Assembly (NCBI GenBank): GCA_910586275.1
Contig: CAJUIM010000122.1
Location: forward strand, 1-11,340
Reading direction: 5' to 3'
Length of the DNA: 11,340 bases
Origin: an uncultured Lachnospiraceae bacterium
GTDB taxonomy: Bacteria > Bacillota > Clostridia > Lachnospirales > Lachnospiraceae
Both the position numbers and the translations under genes were made by a program. The notes beneath the pieces were generated by a model. That model saw only the letters and a program-made list of their open reading frames with translations, had not been told where the DNA came from and ran no database searches. Shown here piece by piece: positions 1 through 6,733 of this stretch (position 1 is the first letter of the stretch; the number at the start of each line of letters is the position of its first letter).

Positions 1-57
1 AAAATATTAAGTTTTCAGGGAACAATTGGAGAGCCTTTTGACCCCAGCATCATGATA

Positions 58-85
58 TTGCATAATATGCAAATAATGCTATAAT
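58..85 (+). promoter_or_regulatory. Sigma-A-type promoter of the MFS/YyaL operon, with a palindrome over the -35 box
   Basis: A -35 box TTGCAT (58-63) and a perfect -10 box TATAAT (80-85) are separated by 16 nt. The -35 box is the left half of a perfect inverted repeat, TTGCAT-AAT-ATGCAA (58-72), which could be an operator; no repressor gene is visible nearby. A weaker alternative, TTGACC (39-44) with CATAAT (61-66), also spaced 16 nt, overlaps it. Transcription would start near 92, just before the leader hairpin. Confidence 0.6.
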
Positions 86-94
86 GAAATAATT

Positions 95-120
95 GCAGTC
101 CTGCCTTATGGCCGGACTGC
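95..120 (+). promoter_or_regulatory. Leader hairpin just before the MFS ribosome site
   Basis: GCAGTCC (95-101) pairs with GGACTGC (114-120). Inside it GCC (103-105) pairs with GGC (110-112) around a TTAT loop, with one T/C mismatch between the two stems. The hairpin ends 4-5 nt before the Shine-Dalgarno AAAGGAG (125-131). With a transcript start near 92 it would be almost the whole 5' end of the mRNA, so it may stabilise the transcript or tune initiation. There is no T-run, so it is not a terminator. Confidence 0.5.
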
Positions 121-137
121 CTGGAAAGGAGTTTTTC

Positions 138-1343
138 ATGAATGCAAAATACCGTAAAACCATATATGCCTGTTTCTTGGGCTACATAGTACAGGCTATT
201 GTCAACAATTTTGTCCCGCTGCTGTTTCTTACTTTTGAAAGAACATATCATATTCCGTTAAGCCGGATTACGATGCTGATTACCGTTAACTTTGGCATAC
301 AGCTTTTGGTAGACTTTCTGTCGGCCGGATTCGTGGATAAGATCGGATACCGCGCCTCCATTATTATAGCTCACGTTTTCTCGGCCGCCGGACTGCTAGG
401 CTTGGCGGTGCTGCCGGGACTGCTGCCGGATGCCTATGCCGGGCTTTTGGCTTCTGTCACAGTATATGCCATAGGCGGCGGACTGATAGAGGTATTGATC
501 AGCCCGATTATGGAAAGCTGTCCCACGGAGCATAAAGAAAAAGCCATGAGCCTTCTTCACTCTTTCTATTGCTGGGGGCATGTGGGAGTGGTGCTGCTTT
601 CTACGCTGTTCTTTCAAGTTTTTGGCATAGACAACTGGAAAATACTGACTTGCATCTGGGTGGCTGTGCCGGCAGTCAACGGCTTTTTGTTTGCCCGGAC
701 GCCGATAGCCCCGTTGGTGGACGAAGGGGAACGGGGAATGTCCATGCCGGAACTGTGCAGAAATAAAGTTTTCTGGGTGCTGATGCTCCTGATGGTATGC
801 GCAGGGGCAAGCGAGCAGTCTGTCAGTCAGTGGGCTTCTACTTTTGCGGAAAAGGGTCTGGGCGTAAGTAAGGCGGCAGGCGACCTGGCAGGTCCCATGG
901 CTTTTGCCGTGCTTATGGGAAGCGCACGGGCATTTTACGGGAAATTCGGCGACCGGATGGATTTGGACAAGTTTATGATAGGGAGCGGTCTGCTCTGTAT
1001 TGCATCCTATTTATGCATCTCCCTGTCGCCCTCTCCGGTTTTCTCCTTGGCGGGCTGTGCGGTGTGCGGTCTGTCCGTGGGGATTATGTGGCCGGGAAGC
1101 TTCAGCAAGGCAGCCGCGTCTGTCCGCAACGGCGGCACGGCGATGTTTGCGCTGCTGGCATTGGCAGGGGATCTGGGCTGTTCCGGCGGACCCACTCTGG
1201 TAGGCTATGTCTCGGGCATAATGTCGGACAACCTAAAGGCGGGAATTTTGGCAGGGATTGCCTTTCCGGTTTTGCTGGTGGCAGGAATAATCCTGCTGAG
1301 AAGCTTTAAAAAGAATTCCGAAACCGGCGCGGTGCATGGATAA
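138..1343 (+). CDS. Major facilitator superfamily transporter
   Basis: A 401-residue hydrophobic protein with the size and layout of a 12-helix MFS carrier. It has two hydrophobic halves joined by a polar stretch at about residues 186-210. The loop between helices 2 and 3 carries the MFS-type motif FVDKIGYR (residues 65-72), and the equivalent second-half loop has GKFGDRMD (268-275), as expected from the internal duplication of the family. The substrate cannot be read from the sequence. I chose the ATG at 138 because AAAGGAG (125-131) sits 6 nt upstream; an in-frame TTG at 93 would extend the protein by 15 residues but lies in the leader hairpin and has no ribosome site. The gene is followed after 56 nt by the YyaL-type gene, probably in the same transcript. 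The superfamily is certain, the role is not. Confidence 0.88.
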   Translation: MNAKYRKTIYACFLGYIVQAIVNNFVPLLFLTFERTYHIPLSRITMLITVNFGIQLLVDFLSAGFVDKIGYRASIIIAHVFSAAGLLGLAVLPGLLPDAYAGLLASVTVYAIGGGLIEVLISPIMESCPTEHKEKAMSLLHSFYCWGHVGVVLLSTLFFQVFGIDNWKILTCIWVAVPAVNGFLFARTPIAPLVDEGERGMSMPELCRNKVFWVLMLLMVCAGASEQSVSQWASTFAEKGLGVSKAAGDLAGPMAFAVLMGSARAFYGKFGDRMDLDKFMIGSGLLCIASYLCISLSPSPVFSLAGCAVCGLSVGIMWPGSFSKAAASVRNGGTAMFALLALAGDLGCSGGPTLVGYVSGIMSDNLKAGILAGIAFPVLLVAGIILLRSFKKNSETGAVHG

Positions 1344-1399
1344 ATTGCGGAAGATTGCTAAGAATACAAATAAGAAAATGCAGGAAAGGAACGGTATTT

Positions 1400-3622
1400 A
1401 TGGGCAATCATCTTACGGGGCAAAGCAGCCCCTATCTTTTACAGCATGCGGAGAATCCGGTGGATTGGTATCCTTGGGGGGAAGAGGCATTCCGAAAGGC
1501 GGCGCGGGAGGACAAGCCGGTTTTTCTGAGCATAGGCTACAGTACCTGCCATTGGTGCCATGTAATGGAAAGGGAAAGCTTTGAAAACAGGGAGGTTGCG
1601 GAAATTCTGAACCGGTATTTTGTATCGGTGAAAGTGGACCGGGAAGAGCGGCCGGATGTGGACAGCGTATATATGTCCGTCTGTCAGGCTCTGACAGGGA
1701 GCGGCGGATGGCCGCTGAGCATTTTGCTGACGCCGGACAGAAAGCCTTTTTTTGCAGGAACTTATTTTCCGCCGGTATCGCGGCATGGCATGATGGGATT
1801 ATGTGAACTGCTCCGAAGGGCGGCAGACAGGTGGGGAAAAGACAGGGAGGAATTGATGCAGTCTGCCGCATCGATTCTTTCGGAAATAAATGTTCCCGGC
1901 GGAAGGGCGGAAGGGAAGATAGACGGCAGCCTGCCGAAACGGGCGGCTGAAATGTTTGCGGCAGGTTTTGATAAGCGCTATGGAGGTTTTGGCTCCGCAC
2001 CGAAATTTCCCACGCCCCATAATCTGCTTTTCCTGCTGTTGTATTCACAGGCCGGATCTTTGGGAAAGAGCGAAAGGATATGGGATTTTTTCCGGGAAGG
2101 GCAGAAAAAGGGAAGAGACAGCGGGGAAGGGAAGAGGGGAAGGGAAGCCGCTTTGGAACAGGTGCGGGTTACATTGGAACAGATGCGGCGGGGCGGCATT
2201 TTTGACCAGATAGGGTTTGGGTTTTCCAGATATTCTACGGACCGGTATTATCTTGTGCCCCATTTTGAGAAAATGCTGTATGACAATGCGCTGCTGATCC
2301 TGGCATATGCGGCAGCTTATAAAGTGTACGGCAATGATGTTTTTCTGGATACGGCAGAAAAAACAGCGGCTTATGTTTTCCGGGAGATGACGGGAGAGCA
2401 TGGGGAATTTTATTCGGCGCAGGATGCGGACAGCAACGGAGAAGAGGGGCGGTTCTATGTCTGGAGTTACCGGGAAGTCTGTCAGGTTTTGGGGGAAGAG
2501 AAGGGAAGGCGGTTCTGCAGCAGCTTTGGGATGACGCAGGAGGGGAACTTTGAGGGCAGGAATATTCCTAATCTTCTGCATGGCAGCGGTATTCCCGAGC
2601 AGTTTGAGGAGGAAAGGGAACTGCTGTATGCATACCGTAAATCCCGCTGCAGCCTGCATCTGGACGATAAGGTGCTGACGGCATGGAATTCCTTGATGAT
2701 ATGTGCGCTTTCCATGCTTTACCGTGTCACGGGAAAAGAAAAGTATCTATGGGCTGCGGAACGGGCGCAGCAATTCATCGAGAACCGTCTTGTGTGCGGA
2801 GATATTCTCTATGCGGGATGCCGGGGGCATGCATGCTCCGTGAAGGGTTTTCTGGATGACTATGCCTATTATTGCGCGGCATTGCTTGGTCTGTACGGAG
2901 CGACGGGAAGGACGGATTATTTAGAGCGGGCGGAGCAGATATGCAGGGAAAGCGGAAGGCAGTTCGCGGACGGAGAATATGGCGGGTATTTTTTGTATGG
3001 GGCGGAGAATGAGGGGCTGATTATGCGGCCGAAGGAAACCTATGACGGCGCATTGCCCAGCGGGAATTCGGTTATGGCATATTGTCTCGTGCAGCTTCGG
3101 CGGTTTACGGAGAAGGAAGAGTATGAAAGGCTGGCGGAACGGCAGCTCGCATTTTTATCCGGGGAGGCGGCGGATTATCCGGCAGGGCATGCGATGTTCC
3201 TTATTGCTTTGCTGATGCATTTCTATCCGCCGCAGAAAATAATGGTGGTCTTTCCGGAAGCGGTGTCGGAAGGGGAACCGGAGACAATACCGGAAGGGGA
3301 ATCAGGAGCGGCGGTGCCATTCGAAAGGGAGGCAGAGCCGGAAGGGGAATCAGGAGCGGCGGTGTCATTCGAAAGGGAGAGAGAGCCGGAAGGGGAACCG
3401 GAGACGGACGGCAGGGAAGGGCAGTGCGGGCATGCAGAAAACGGGAACATGCAGGGAACGGGGAGCATCCTGCGTATGCTGCCGCTGTACGCGGATGTAC
3501 GGATTCTGCAAAGGGAAACGGAAGAATACAAGGCGATAAACGGAAAAACCACATATTATGTATGCAGGGATCATGCCTGTCTGCCTCCTTCCAATGAGAT
3601 CCCTATGACACCGAAGGTGTGA
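1400..3622 (+). CDS. YyaL-type thioredoxin-fold protein (DUF255, SPATA20 family)
   Basis: A 740-residue protein. The N-terminus reads SPYLLQHAENPVDWYPWG (about residues 10-27), the hallmark of the DUF255/YyaL family. A thioredoxin-like motif CHWC follows at residues 50-53 in YSTCHWCHVMERESFE, then KVDREERPDVD and GGWPLSILLTPD. The long middle and C-terminal parts are the (alpha/alpha)6 barrel, like N-acylglucosamine 2-epimerases (GGIFDQIGFGFSRYSTD, VPHFEKMLYDNALL, DADSNGEEGRFYVW). The physiological function of the family is not established. Two oddities are visible: a Lys/Arg/Glu/Gly-rich insertion near residues 230-250, and a Glu-rich repeat insertion at residues 623-680 before the conserved ending TYYVCRDHACLPP. 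I preferred ATG 1400 (AGGAAAGGA at 1382-1390) to an in-frame TTG at 1355, because family members start just before SPYLLQH. Confidence 0.9.
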   Translation: MGNHLTGQSSPYLLQHAENPVDWYPWGEEAFRKAAREDKPVFLSIGYSTCHWCHVMERESFENREVAEILNRYFVSVKVDREERPDVDSVYMSVCQALTGSGGWPLSILLTPDRKPFFAGTYFPPVSRHGMMGLCELLRRAADRWGKDREELMQSAASILSEINVPGGRAEGKIDGSLPKRAAEMFAAGFDKRYGGFGSAPKFPTPHNLLFLLLYSQAGSLGKSERIWDFFREGQKKGRDSGEGKRGREAALEQVRVTLEQMRRGGIFDQIGFGFSRYSTDRYYLVPHFEKMLYDNALLILAYAAAYKVYGNDVFLDTAEKTAAYVFREMTGEHGEFYSAQDADSNGEEGRFYVWSYREVCQVLGEEKGRRFCSSFGMTQEGNFEGRNIPNLLHGSGIPEQFEEERELLYAYRKSRCSLHLDDKVLTAWNSLMICALSMLYRVTGKEKYLWAAERAQQFIENRLVCGDILYAGCRGHACSVKGFLDDYAYYCAALLGLYGATGRTDYLERAEQICRESGRQFADGEYGGYFLYGAENEGLIMRPKETYDGALPSGNSVMAYCLVQLRRFTEKEEYERLAERQLAFLSGEAADYPAGHAMFLIALLMHFYPPQKIMVVFPEAVSEGEPETIPEGESGAAVPFEREAEPEGESGAAVSFEREREPEGEPETDGREGQCGHAENGNMQGTGSILRMLPLYADVRILQRETEEYKAINGKTTYYVCRDHACLPPSNEIPMTPKV
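2123..2144 (+). other. G-quadruplex-type motif inside the YyaL-type gene
   Basis: Four G-runs (2123-2126, 2129-2131, 2136-2139, 2142-2144) are separated by loops of 2, 4 and 2 nt, fitting the usual G3+N1-7 pattern on the coding strand. They lie in a 25-nt all-purine run (2123-2147) within a purine-rich tract from about 2094. The segment encodes the charged insertion around SGEGKRGREA, between conserved parts of the protein. Whether it folds in mRNA or DNA is unknown. Confidence 0.45.
3266..3405 (+). repeat. In-frame 48-bp tandem repeat in the YyaL-type gene
   Basis: Two complete 48-bp units (3290-3337 and 3338-3385) differ at 3 of 48 positions. They encode PEGESGAAVPFEREAE and PEGESGAAVSFERERE (residues 631-662). 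A partial third copy starts at 3386. The array is bracketed by a 20-bp sequence present at 3266-3285 and again, with one difference, at 3386-3405. The period is exactly 16 codons, so copy-number change would keep the frame. The encoded segment is acidic and probably disordered, and sits just before the conserved C-terminal end. Confidence 0.85.
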
Positions 3623-3785
3623 TGGGCTGCCGCTGCCCTGAAAGGCATGATGTGCCGGCAAAAAACAGGATTCCTGAATCCGGAAGAGCATAAATGCTGT
3701 GGAAACGGGATGTGCAGCGGTCTGCCGTGGCGGATTGCGGCAAGGAGTTTTAGAACGAGACGCACATCTGCCGGAAAGCAATTTT

Positions 3786-3821
3786 CAGACACGCTCCAGG
3801 GCGCATTCCGGAGTGTGTCTG
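3786..3821 (+). promoter_or_regulatory. 12-bp hairpin upstream of the radical SAM gene
   Basis: CAGACACGCTCC (3786-3797) pairs along its full length with GGAGTGTGTCTG (3810-3821), with one G.U pair and a 12-nt loop. It ends 27 nt before the start codon at 3849, and no T-run follows, so it does not look like an intrinsic terminator. It lies in the 226-nt gap after the YyaL-type gene, where I see no gene and no clear promoter. It could be an mRNA end-stabilising or processing structure. Confidence 0.5.
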
Positions 3822-3848
3822 CTTATGATTGAGAGGGAGGAAAAGAGA

Positions 3849-4712
3849 ATGCATTTTGTAGATGCCAAGGGATTGCTGTCGGCGGGGAACGGCATGAACC
3901 TTTACCGTGGGTGTACCCATGGCTGCATTTACTGTGACAGCCGAAGTAAATGTTACGGGTTCACTCATGACTTTGAAGATGTGGAAGTGAAACGGAATGC
4001 TCCGGAACTGCTGGAAAGGGCACTCCGCTCCAAACGGAAGAAATGCATGATAGGCACCGGGGCGATGTGCGACCCATATATGCATTGCGAAGAAGAACTC
4101 AGGCTTACGGAAAGATGTCTGGAAATCATAGAACGTTACGGGTTCGGGGTAGCGATCCAAACCAAGTCGGACAGAATCCTCAGGGATTTGGAATTGTTGG
4201 AACGTATTAACAAAAAAGCCAAATGCGTCGTTCAGATGACGCTGACTACATATGACGAAGATCTTTGCAGAGTGCTGGAGCCAAATGTATGCACAACGAA
4301 GGAACGGTTCCGGGCTTTGCAGATTTTCCGGGAGCATGGGATCCCAACCATAGTCTGGCTGTCGCCGATCCTTCCCTTTATCAATGACACGGCAGAAAAC
4401 ATTAACGGTATTTTAGATTATTGCATCCGGGCGGAAGTATACGGAATCATTACATTCGGCATGGGCGTGACCTTGCGGGAAGGCGACCGGGAGTACTTTT
4501 ATAGGGCATTGGACAGGCATTTTCCCGGAATGAGGGAAAGATACCATAGGAAGTACGGATATGCCTATGAGGTGCCCAGCGACAGGGACAGGGAACTGAT
4601 GGCATTGCTTAGGGACAGATGCGGCAGCAACGGCATTGTGTGCGGTGCGGATGCCTGCTTCCGGTATATGAAGGAGTTTCCGGAGAAGTATGAGCAGCTG
4701 CGGCTGTTCTGA
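3849..4712 (+). CDS. SPL-family radical SAM protein
   Basis: A 287-residue protein with the radical SAM cluster motif C-x3-C-x2-C in RGCTHGCIYCDSRS (Cys22, Cys26, Cys29), so it should bind a 4Fe-4S cluster and S-adenosylmethionine. The NLYRGCTHGCIYCD context and later IQTKSDRILRDLELL and WLSPILPFIND blocks are typical of the SplB-like group (COG1533). It is shorter than true spore photoproduct lyase and lacks that enzyme's N-terminal region, so I do not call it SplB; the substrate is unknown. Extra cysteines occur at 35, 66, 74, 80, 90 and near the C-terminus (265, 270). The ATG at 3849 is preferred because GGGAGG (3835-3840) precedes it by 8 nt; an upstream in-frame GTG at 3699 would add 50 residues unlike the family and has no ribosome site. 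Confidence 0.86.
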   Translation: MHFVDAKGLLSAGNGMNLYRGCTHGCIYCDSRSKCYGFTHDFEDVEVKRNAPELLERALRSKRKKCMIGTGAMCDPYMHCEEELRLTERCLEIIERYGFGVAIQTKSDRILRDLELLERINKKAKCVVQMTLTTYDEDLCRVLEPNVCTTKERFRALQIFREHGIPTIVWLSPILPFINDTAENINGILDYCIRAEVYGIITFGMGVTLREGDREYFYRALDRHFPGMRERYHRKYGYAYEVPSDRDRELMALLRDRCGSNGIVCGADACFRYMKEFPEKYEQLRLF

Positions 4713-4727
4713 AAAACCGCAGGCGTT

Positions 4728-4753
4728 AGAGAACAAAATATTTTTTCTTCTCT
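4728..4753 (+). terminator. Possible weak terminator after the radical SAM gene
   Basis: AGAGAA (4728-4733) can pair with TTCTCT (4748-4753), and AAAATATTTT (4735-4744) lies between them, giving an AT-rich hairpin followed by short T-runs up to 4770. A second small stem, CTGCGG (4698-4703) with CCGCAG (4717-4722), spans the stop codon. Neither is a classical GC-rich terminator. The position just before a new promoter makes termination here plausible. Confidence 0.25.
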
Positions 4754-4772
4754 GAAATTTTTACATTTTTAG

Positions 4773-4801
4773 TTGCCATTTTTTGTGTACTATGCTACAA
4801 T
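4773..4801 (+). promoter_or_regulatory. Sigma-A-type promoter of the ACT-hom operon
   Basis: TTGCCA (4773-4778) and TACAAT (4796-4801) are separated by exactly 17 nt, in an AT-rich stretch between the radical SAM gene and the ACT gene. Transcription would start near 4808 and give an untranslated leader of about 125 nt containing the structures at 4811-4870. Confidence 0.65.
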
Positions 4802-4810
4802 ATCTTTCGT

Positions 4811-4870
4811 CGGCAAACAGATGTCCGCAAAGGAAATACTTTTTATATGCAGTTTCATTTCCTTTGCCGG
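4811..4870 (+). promoter_or_regulatory. Structured leader with two mutually exclusive stems
   Basis: GCAAAGGAAAT (4827-4837) is perfectly complementary to ATTTCCTTTGC (4857-4867), an 11-bp stem with a 19-nt loop; two more pairs form past a one-base bulge. An upstream segment CGGCAAA (4811-4817) is perfectly complementary to TTTGCCG (4863-4869), overlapping the same right arm, so both stems cannot form together. The left arm of the main stem holds the only Shine-Dalgarno-like sequence (AAGGA, 4830-4834) for a small ORF whose ATG (4847) sits in the loop. This is the architecture of a switching leader. No known riboswitch or T-box consensus is recognised. Confidence 0.4.
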
Positions 4871-4912
4871 TATATGAAGGCTGCCGGAAAAACCCAGATG
4901 AATACAGATTAA
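4847..4912 (+). CDS. Possible 21-codon leader peptide before the ACT-hom operon
   Basis: A short frame begins at ATG 4847, ends at TAA 4910-4912, and closes 21 nt before the ACT gene start. A weak Shine-Dalgarno-like AAGGA (4830-4834) is 12 nt upstream and buried in the leader stem. Its last seven residues are KTQMNTD: Lys, Thr, Met, Asn and Asp belong to the aspartate family, the products of the pathway encoded downstream. A leader peptide of this kind could couple charging of those tRNAs to expression. The ORF is short and the composition could be chance. Confidence 0.25.
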   Translation: MQFHFLCRYMKAAGKTQMNTD

Positions 4913-4933
4913 GGTAAAACAAAAGGTGTTTTC

Positions 4934-5377
4934 ATGGACACAACGAGCAGTTATTTTGTAGTAAAGAAAAAGGCAGTGCCGGAAGTGCTGCTAAAGGTTT
5001 TGGAAGCGAAACGCCTTCTGGAAACCGGCAGGGCGGCAAGTGTGCACGAGGCTGCGGAGCAGGTTGGAATCAGCCGCAGTTCTTTTTATAAGTACAAGGA
5101 TGATATTTTTCAGTTCCATGACAATGCGCAGGGGACGACTATCACCCTTTCTCTCCAGATGGAGGACGAACCGGGAGTGCTGTCGGAGATGCTGAAAATT
5201 ATTGCCGATTTTAAGGCAAATATACTGACTATCCATCAAAGCATTCCGATTAACGGAGTGGCTTCGCTGAGTATCAGCATACAGGTGCTCCCGGGCACAG
5301 GAGATGTGTCACGGATGCTGGAGGCTATGGAAGGGCACAGTGGCGTACATTATGTAAAGGTTTTGGCAAAGGAATAG
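4934..5377 (+). CDS. ACT domain protein, UPF0735 (PheB-like) family
   Basis: A 147-residue protein in two parts. The N-terminal 60 residues hold a short helix-turn-helix-like segment, SVHEAAEQVGISRSSFYKYK (36-55), typical of the UPF0735/PheB family. Residues 69-145 form an ACT domain with the ligand-loop motif DEPGVL (78-83). ACT domains bind amino acids and control biosynthetic enzymes or transcription; no exact target is established for this family. It is the first gene of the operon, 36 nt ahead of homoserine dehydrogenase, so control of threonine, methionine or lysine synthesis is the natural inference, by binding the enzyme or the leader nucleic acid. AAAGGTG (4922-4928) lies 5 nt before the ATG. 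A small hairpin, AAAAC (4916-4920) with GTTTT (4928-4932), would place this ribosome site in its loop. Confidence 0.87.
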   Translation: MDTTSSYFVVKKKAVPEVLLKVLEAKRLLETGRAASVHEAAEQVGISRSSFYKYKDDIFQFHDNAQGTTITLSLQMEDEPGVLSEMLKIIADFKANILTIHQSIPINGVASLSISIQVLPGTGDVSRMLEAMEGHSGVHYVKVLAKE

Positions 5378-5413
5378 GGCACGCAGGGCGAAATAATAAG
5401 ACGGAGGAGCAAA

Positions 5414-6622
5414 ATGATAAATGTAGCTGTATTGGGATATGGCACCGTAGGCAGCGGTGTGGTTGAAGTGATCGAAAAAAACAAGGAGGAAATTAATAAG
5501 AAATCCGGGGAAGAACTGAATGTGAAATATATTCTTGACTTAAGGGATTTTCCCGGGGATCCTTATGAGGAAAAGGTAGTGCATGACGTGAATGTCATAT
5601 TGAATGACCCGGAGGTGGCAATCATATGTGAAACTATGGGCGGCATTAAGCCTGCTTATGATTTTTCCAAACAGGCATTGCTGAAAGGAAAAAGCGTATG
5701 TACCTCCAATAAGGAACTGGTGGCCAATCATGGGCCGGAACTGCTGCGTATTGCCAGGGAGCATAAGTGCAATTATCTGTTCGAGGCCAGCGTAGGAGGC
5801 GGGATTCCGATTATCCGTCCGATCAACTATTCCCTGACGGCGGAGAAAATAGATGCCATCACCGGCATTCTGAACGGAACGACCAATTATATTCTTTCCA
5901 AGATGGCAGCAGAAGGAGCGGATTTCGAAGATGTGCTGAGGGAAGCACAGGAGAAAGGATATGCGGAAAGGAATCCGGAGGCGGATGTGGAAGGATATGA
6001 CGCGTGCCGCAAAATTGCCATCCTTTCCTCGCTGATGACAGGGAAAAACGTAAAATATGAAGATATATACACGGAAGGAATTACCAAAATAACCGCCGCT
6101 GATTTTCTTTATGCAAAGGCTCTTGGGCGTTCCATCAAACTGCTGGCCATGAGCAGGGAAAGTGAGGACGGCAGTTTCTATGCCATGGTGGCTCCGTTCA
6201 TGATTCCCGTAAGCCATCCGCTGCACGGAGTAAACGGCGTATTCAACGCAGTATTTGTACACGGCAATATGCTGGGCGATTCCATGTATTACGGCCGCGG
6301 TGCAGGAAAGCTGCCTACGGCCAGCGCGGTGGTTTCCGATGTGGTAGACTGTGCAAGGCATATCGGCAAGACAATTATGTGTTTCTGGGACGATGAGGAT
6401 GTGAAGCAGAAAAGAGTGGATCAGATTTGCCATAAATTTTTCGTCCGTACCAAGGCAGAACTGGAGCAGAAAGCGGTGGATATCTTCGGCTTGGTGAGAG
6501 TGGTAGTGGCCGATGTGAAGGATGAATATGCTTTTGTGACGGAAGAAATGAGCGAAGCCGACTTTGCCGAGAAAGCCGGCCGGCTGTGCTGTGTGCTGAA
6601 CAGAATCCGCATCGAAGGATAA
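5414..6622 (+). CDS. hom: Homoserine dehydrogenase
   Basis: Reduces L-aspartate-4-semialdehyde to L-homoserine with NAD(P)H, the branch step to threonine and methionine, in the cytoplasm. The 402-residue protein starts with a Rossmann motif VLGYGTVGSG (6-15). Other family blocks are CTSNKELVANHG (96-107), EASVGGGIPII (124-134), NGTTNYIL (154-161), the signature ending DVEGYDACRK (191-200; D196 and K200 have the spacing of the catalytic Asp and Lys), and GRGAGKLPTASAVVSD (294-309). The C-terminal 65 residues (HKFFVRTKAE to NRIRIEG) resemble the ACT domain of longer homologues of about 430 residues, but the DxPGVL-type ligand loop is missing and the domain is shortened. GGAGG (5403-5407) precedes the ATG. 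The gene is cotranscribed with the ACT gene 36 nt upstream. Confidence 0.95.
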   Translation: MINVAVLGYGTVGSGVVEVIEKNKEEINKKSGEELNVKYILDLRDFPGDPYEEKVVHDVNVILNDPEVAIICETMGGIKPAYDFSKQALLKGKSVCTSNKELVANHGPELLRIAREHKCNYLFEASVGGGIPIIRPINYSLTAEKIDAITGILNGTTNYILSKMAAEGADFEDVLREAQEKGYAERNPEADVEGYDACRKIAILSSLMTGKNVKYEDIYTEGITKITAADFLYAKALGRSIKLLAMSRESEDGSFYAMVAPFMIPVSHPLHGVNGVFNAVFVHGNMLGDSMYYGRGAGKLPTASAVVSDVVDCARHIGKTIMCFWDDEDVKQKRVDQICHKFFVRTKAELEQKAVDIFGLVRVVVADVKDEYAFVTEEMSEADFAEKAGRLCCVLNRIRIEG

Positions 6623-6651
6623 GAAGCATAAAATAATAAAAACCAACAACT

Positions 6652-6679
6652 TTGCCGTATCCCGGCATAATAGTAGAAT
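6652..6679 (+). promoter_or_regulatory. Possible internal promoter before the phosphoglycerate-mutase-like gene
   Basis: TTGCCG (6652-6657) and TAGAAT (6674-6679) are 16 nt apart in the 111-nt gap after hom. TGCCG (6653-6657) can also pair with CGGCA (6663-6667) over a 5-nt loop. The TAGAAT box is repeated at 6684-6689. It could give separate expression of the downstream genes, but the match is moderate. Confidence 0.3.
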
Positions 6680-6690
6680 ATAGTAGAATA
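6671..6690 (+). repeat. Perfect 10-bp tandem duplication
   Basis: TAGTAGAATA occurs twice in direct succession (6671-6680, 6681-6690), in the gap between hom and the next gene. It duplicates a potential -10 box (TAGAAT), and slippage would move or add one. Confidence 0.7.
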
Positions 6691-6733
6691 AGGAATCAAG
6701 AGAGAACAGACAGAGCAGAAAAGAGGAAAGACC

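Noticed and set aside
93..137. N-terminal extension of the MFS protein from a TTG codon
   Set aside because: No ribosome site, falls within the leader hairpin; ATG 138 has a good Shine-Dalgarno sequence.
3699..3848. N-terminal extension of the radical SAM protein from GTG 3699
   Set aside because: The added 50 residues are unlike the family, cross the 12-bp hairpin, and lack a ribosome site; ATG 3849 has GGGAGG.
3849..4712. Spore photoproduct lyase (SplB) itself
   Set aside because: The protein is shorter, lacks the SplB N-terminal region and starts directly with the cluster motif; only the broader SPL-type family can be supported.
4802..4933. T-box leader for threonine or another aspartate-family tRNA
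   Set aside because: No conserved T-box sequence and no terminator/antiterminator pair with a T-run.
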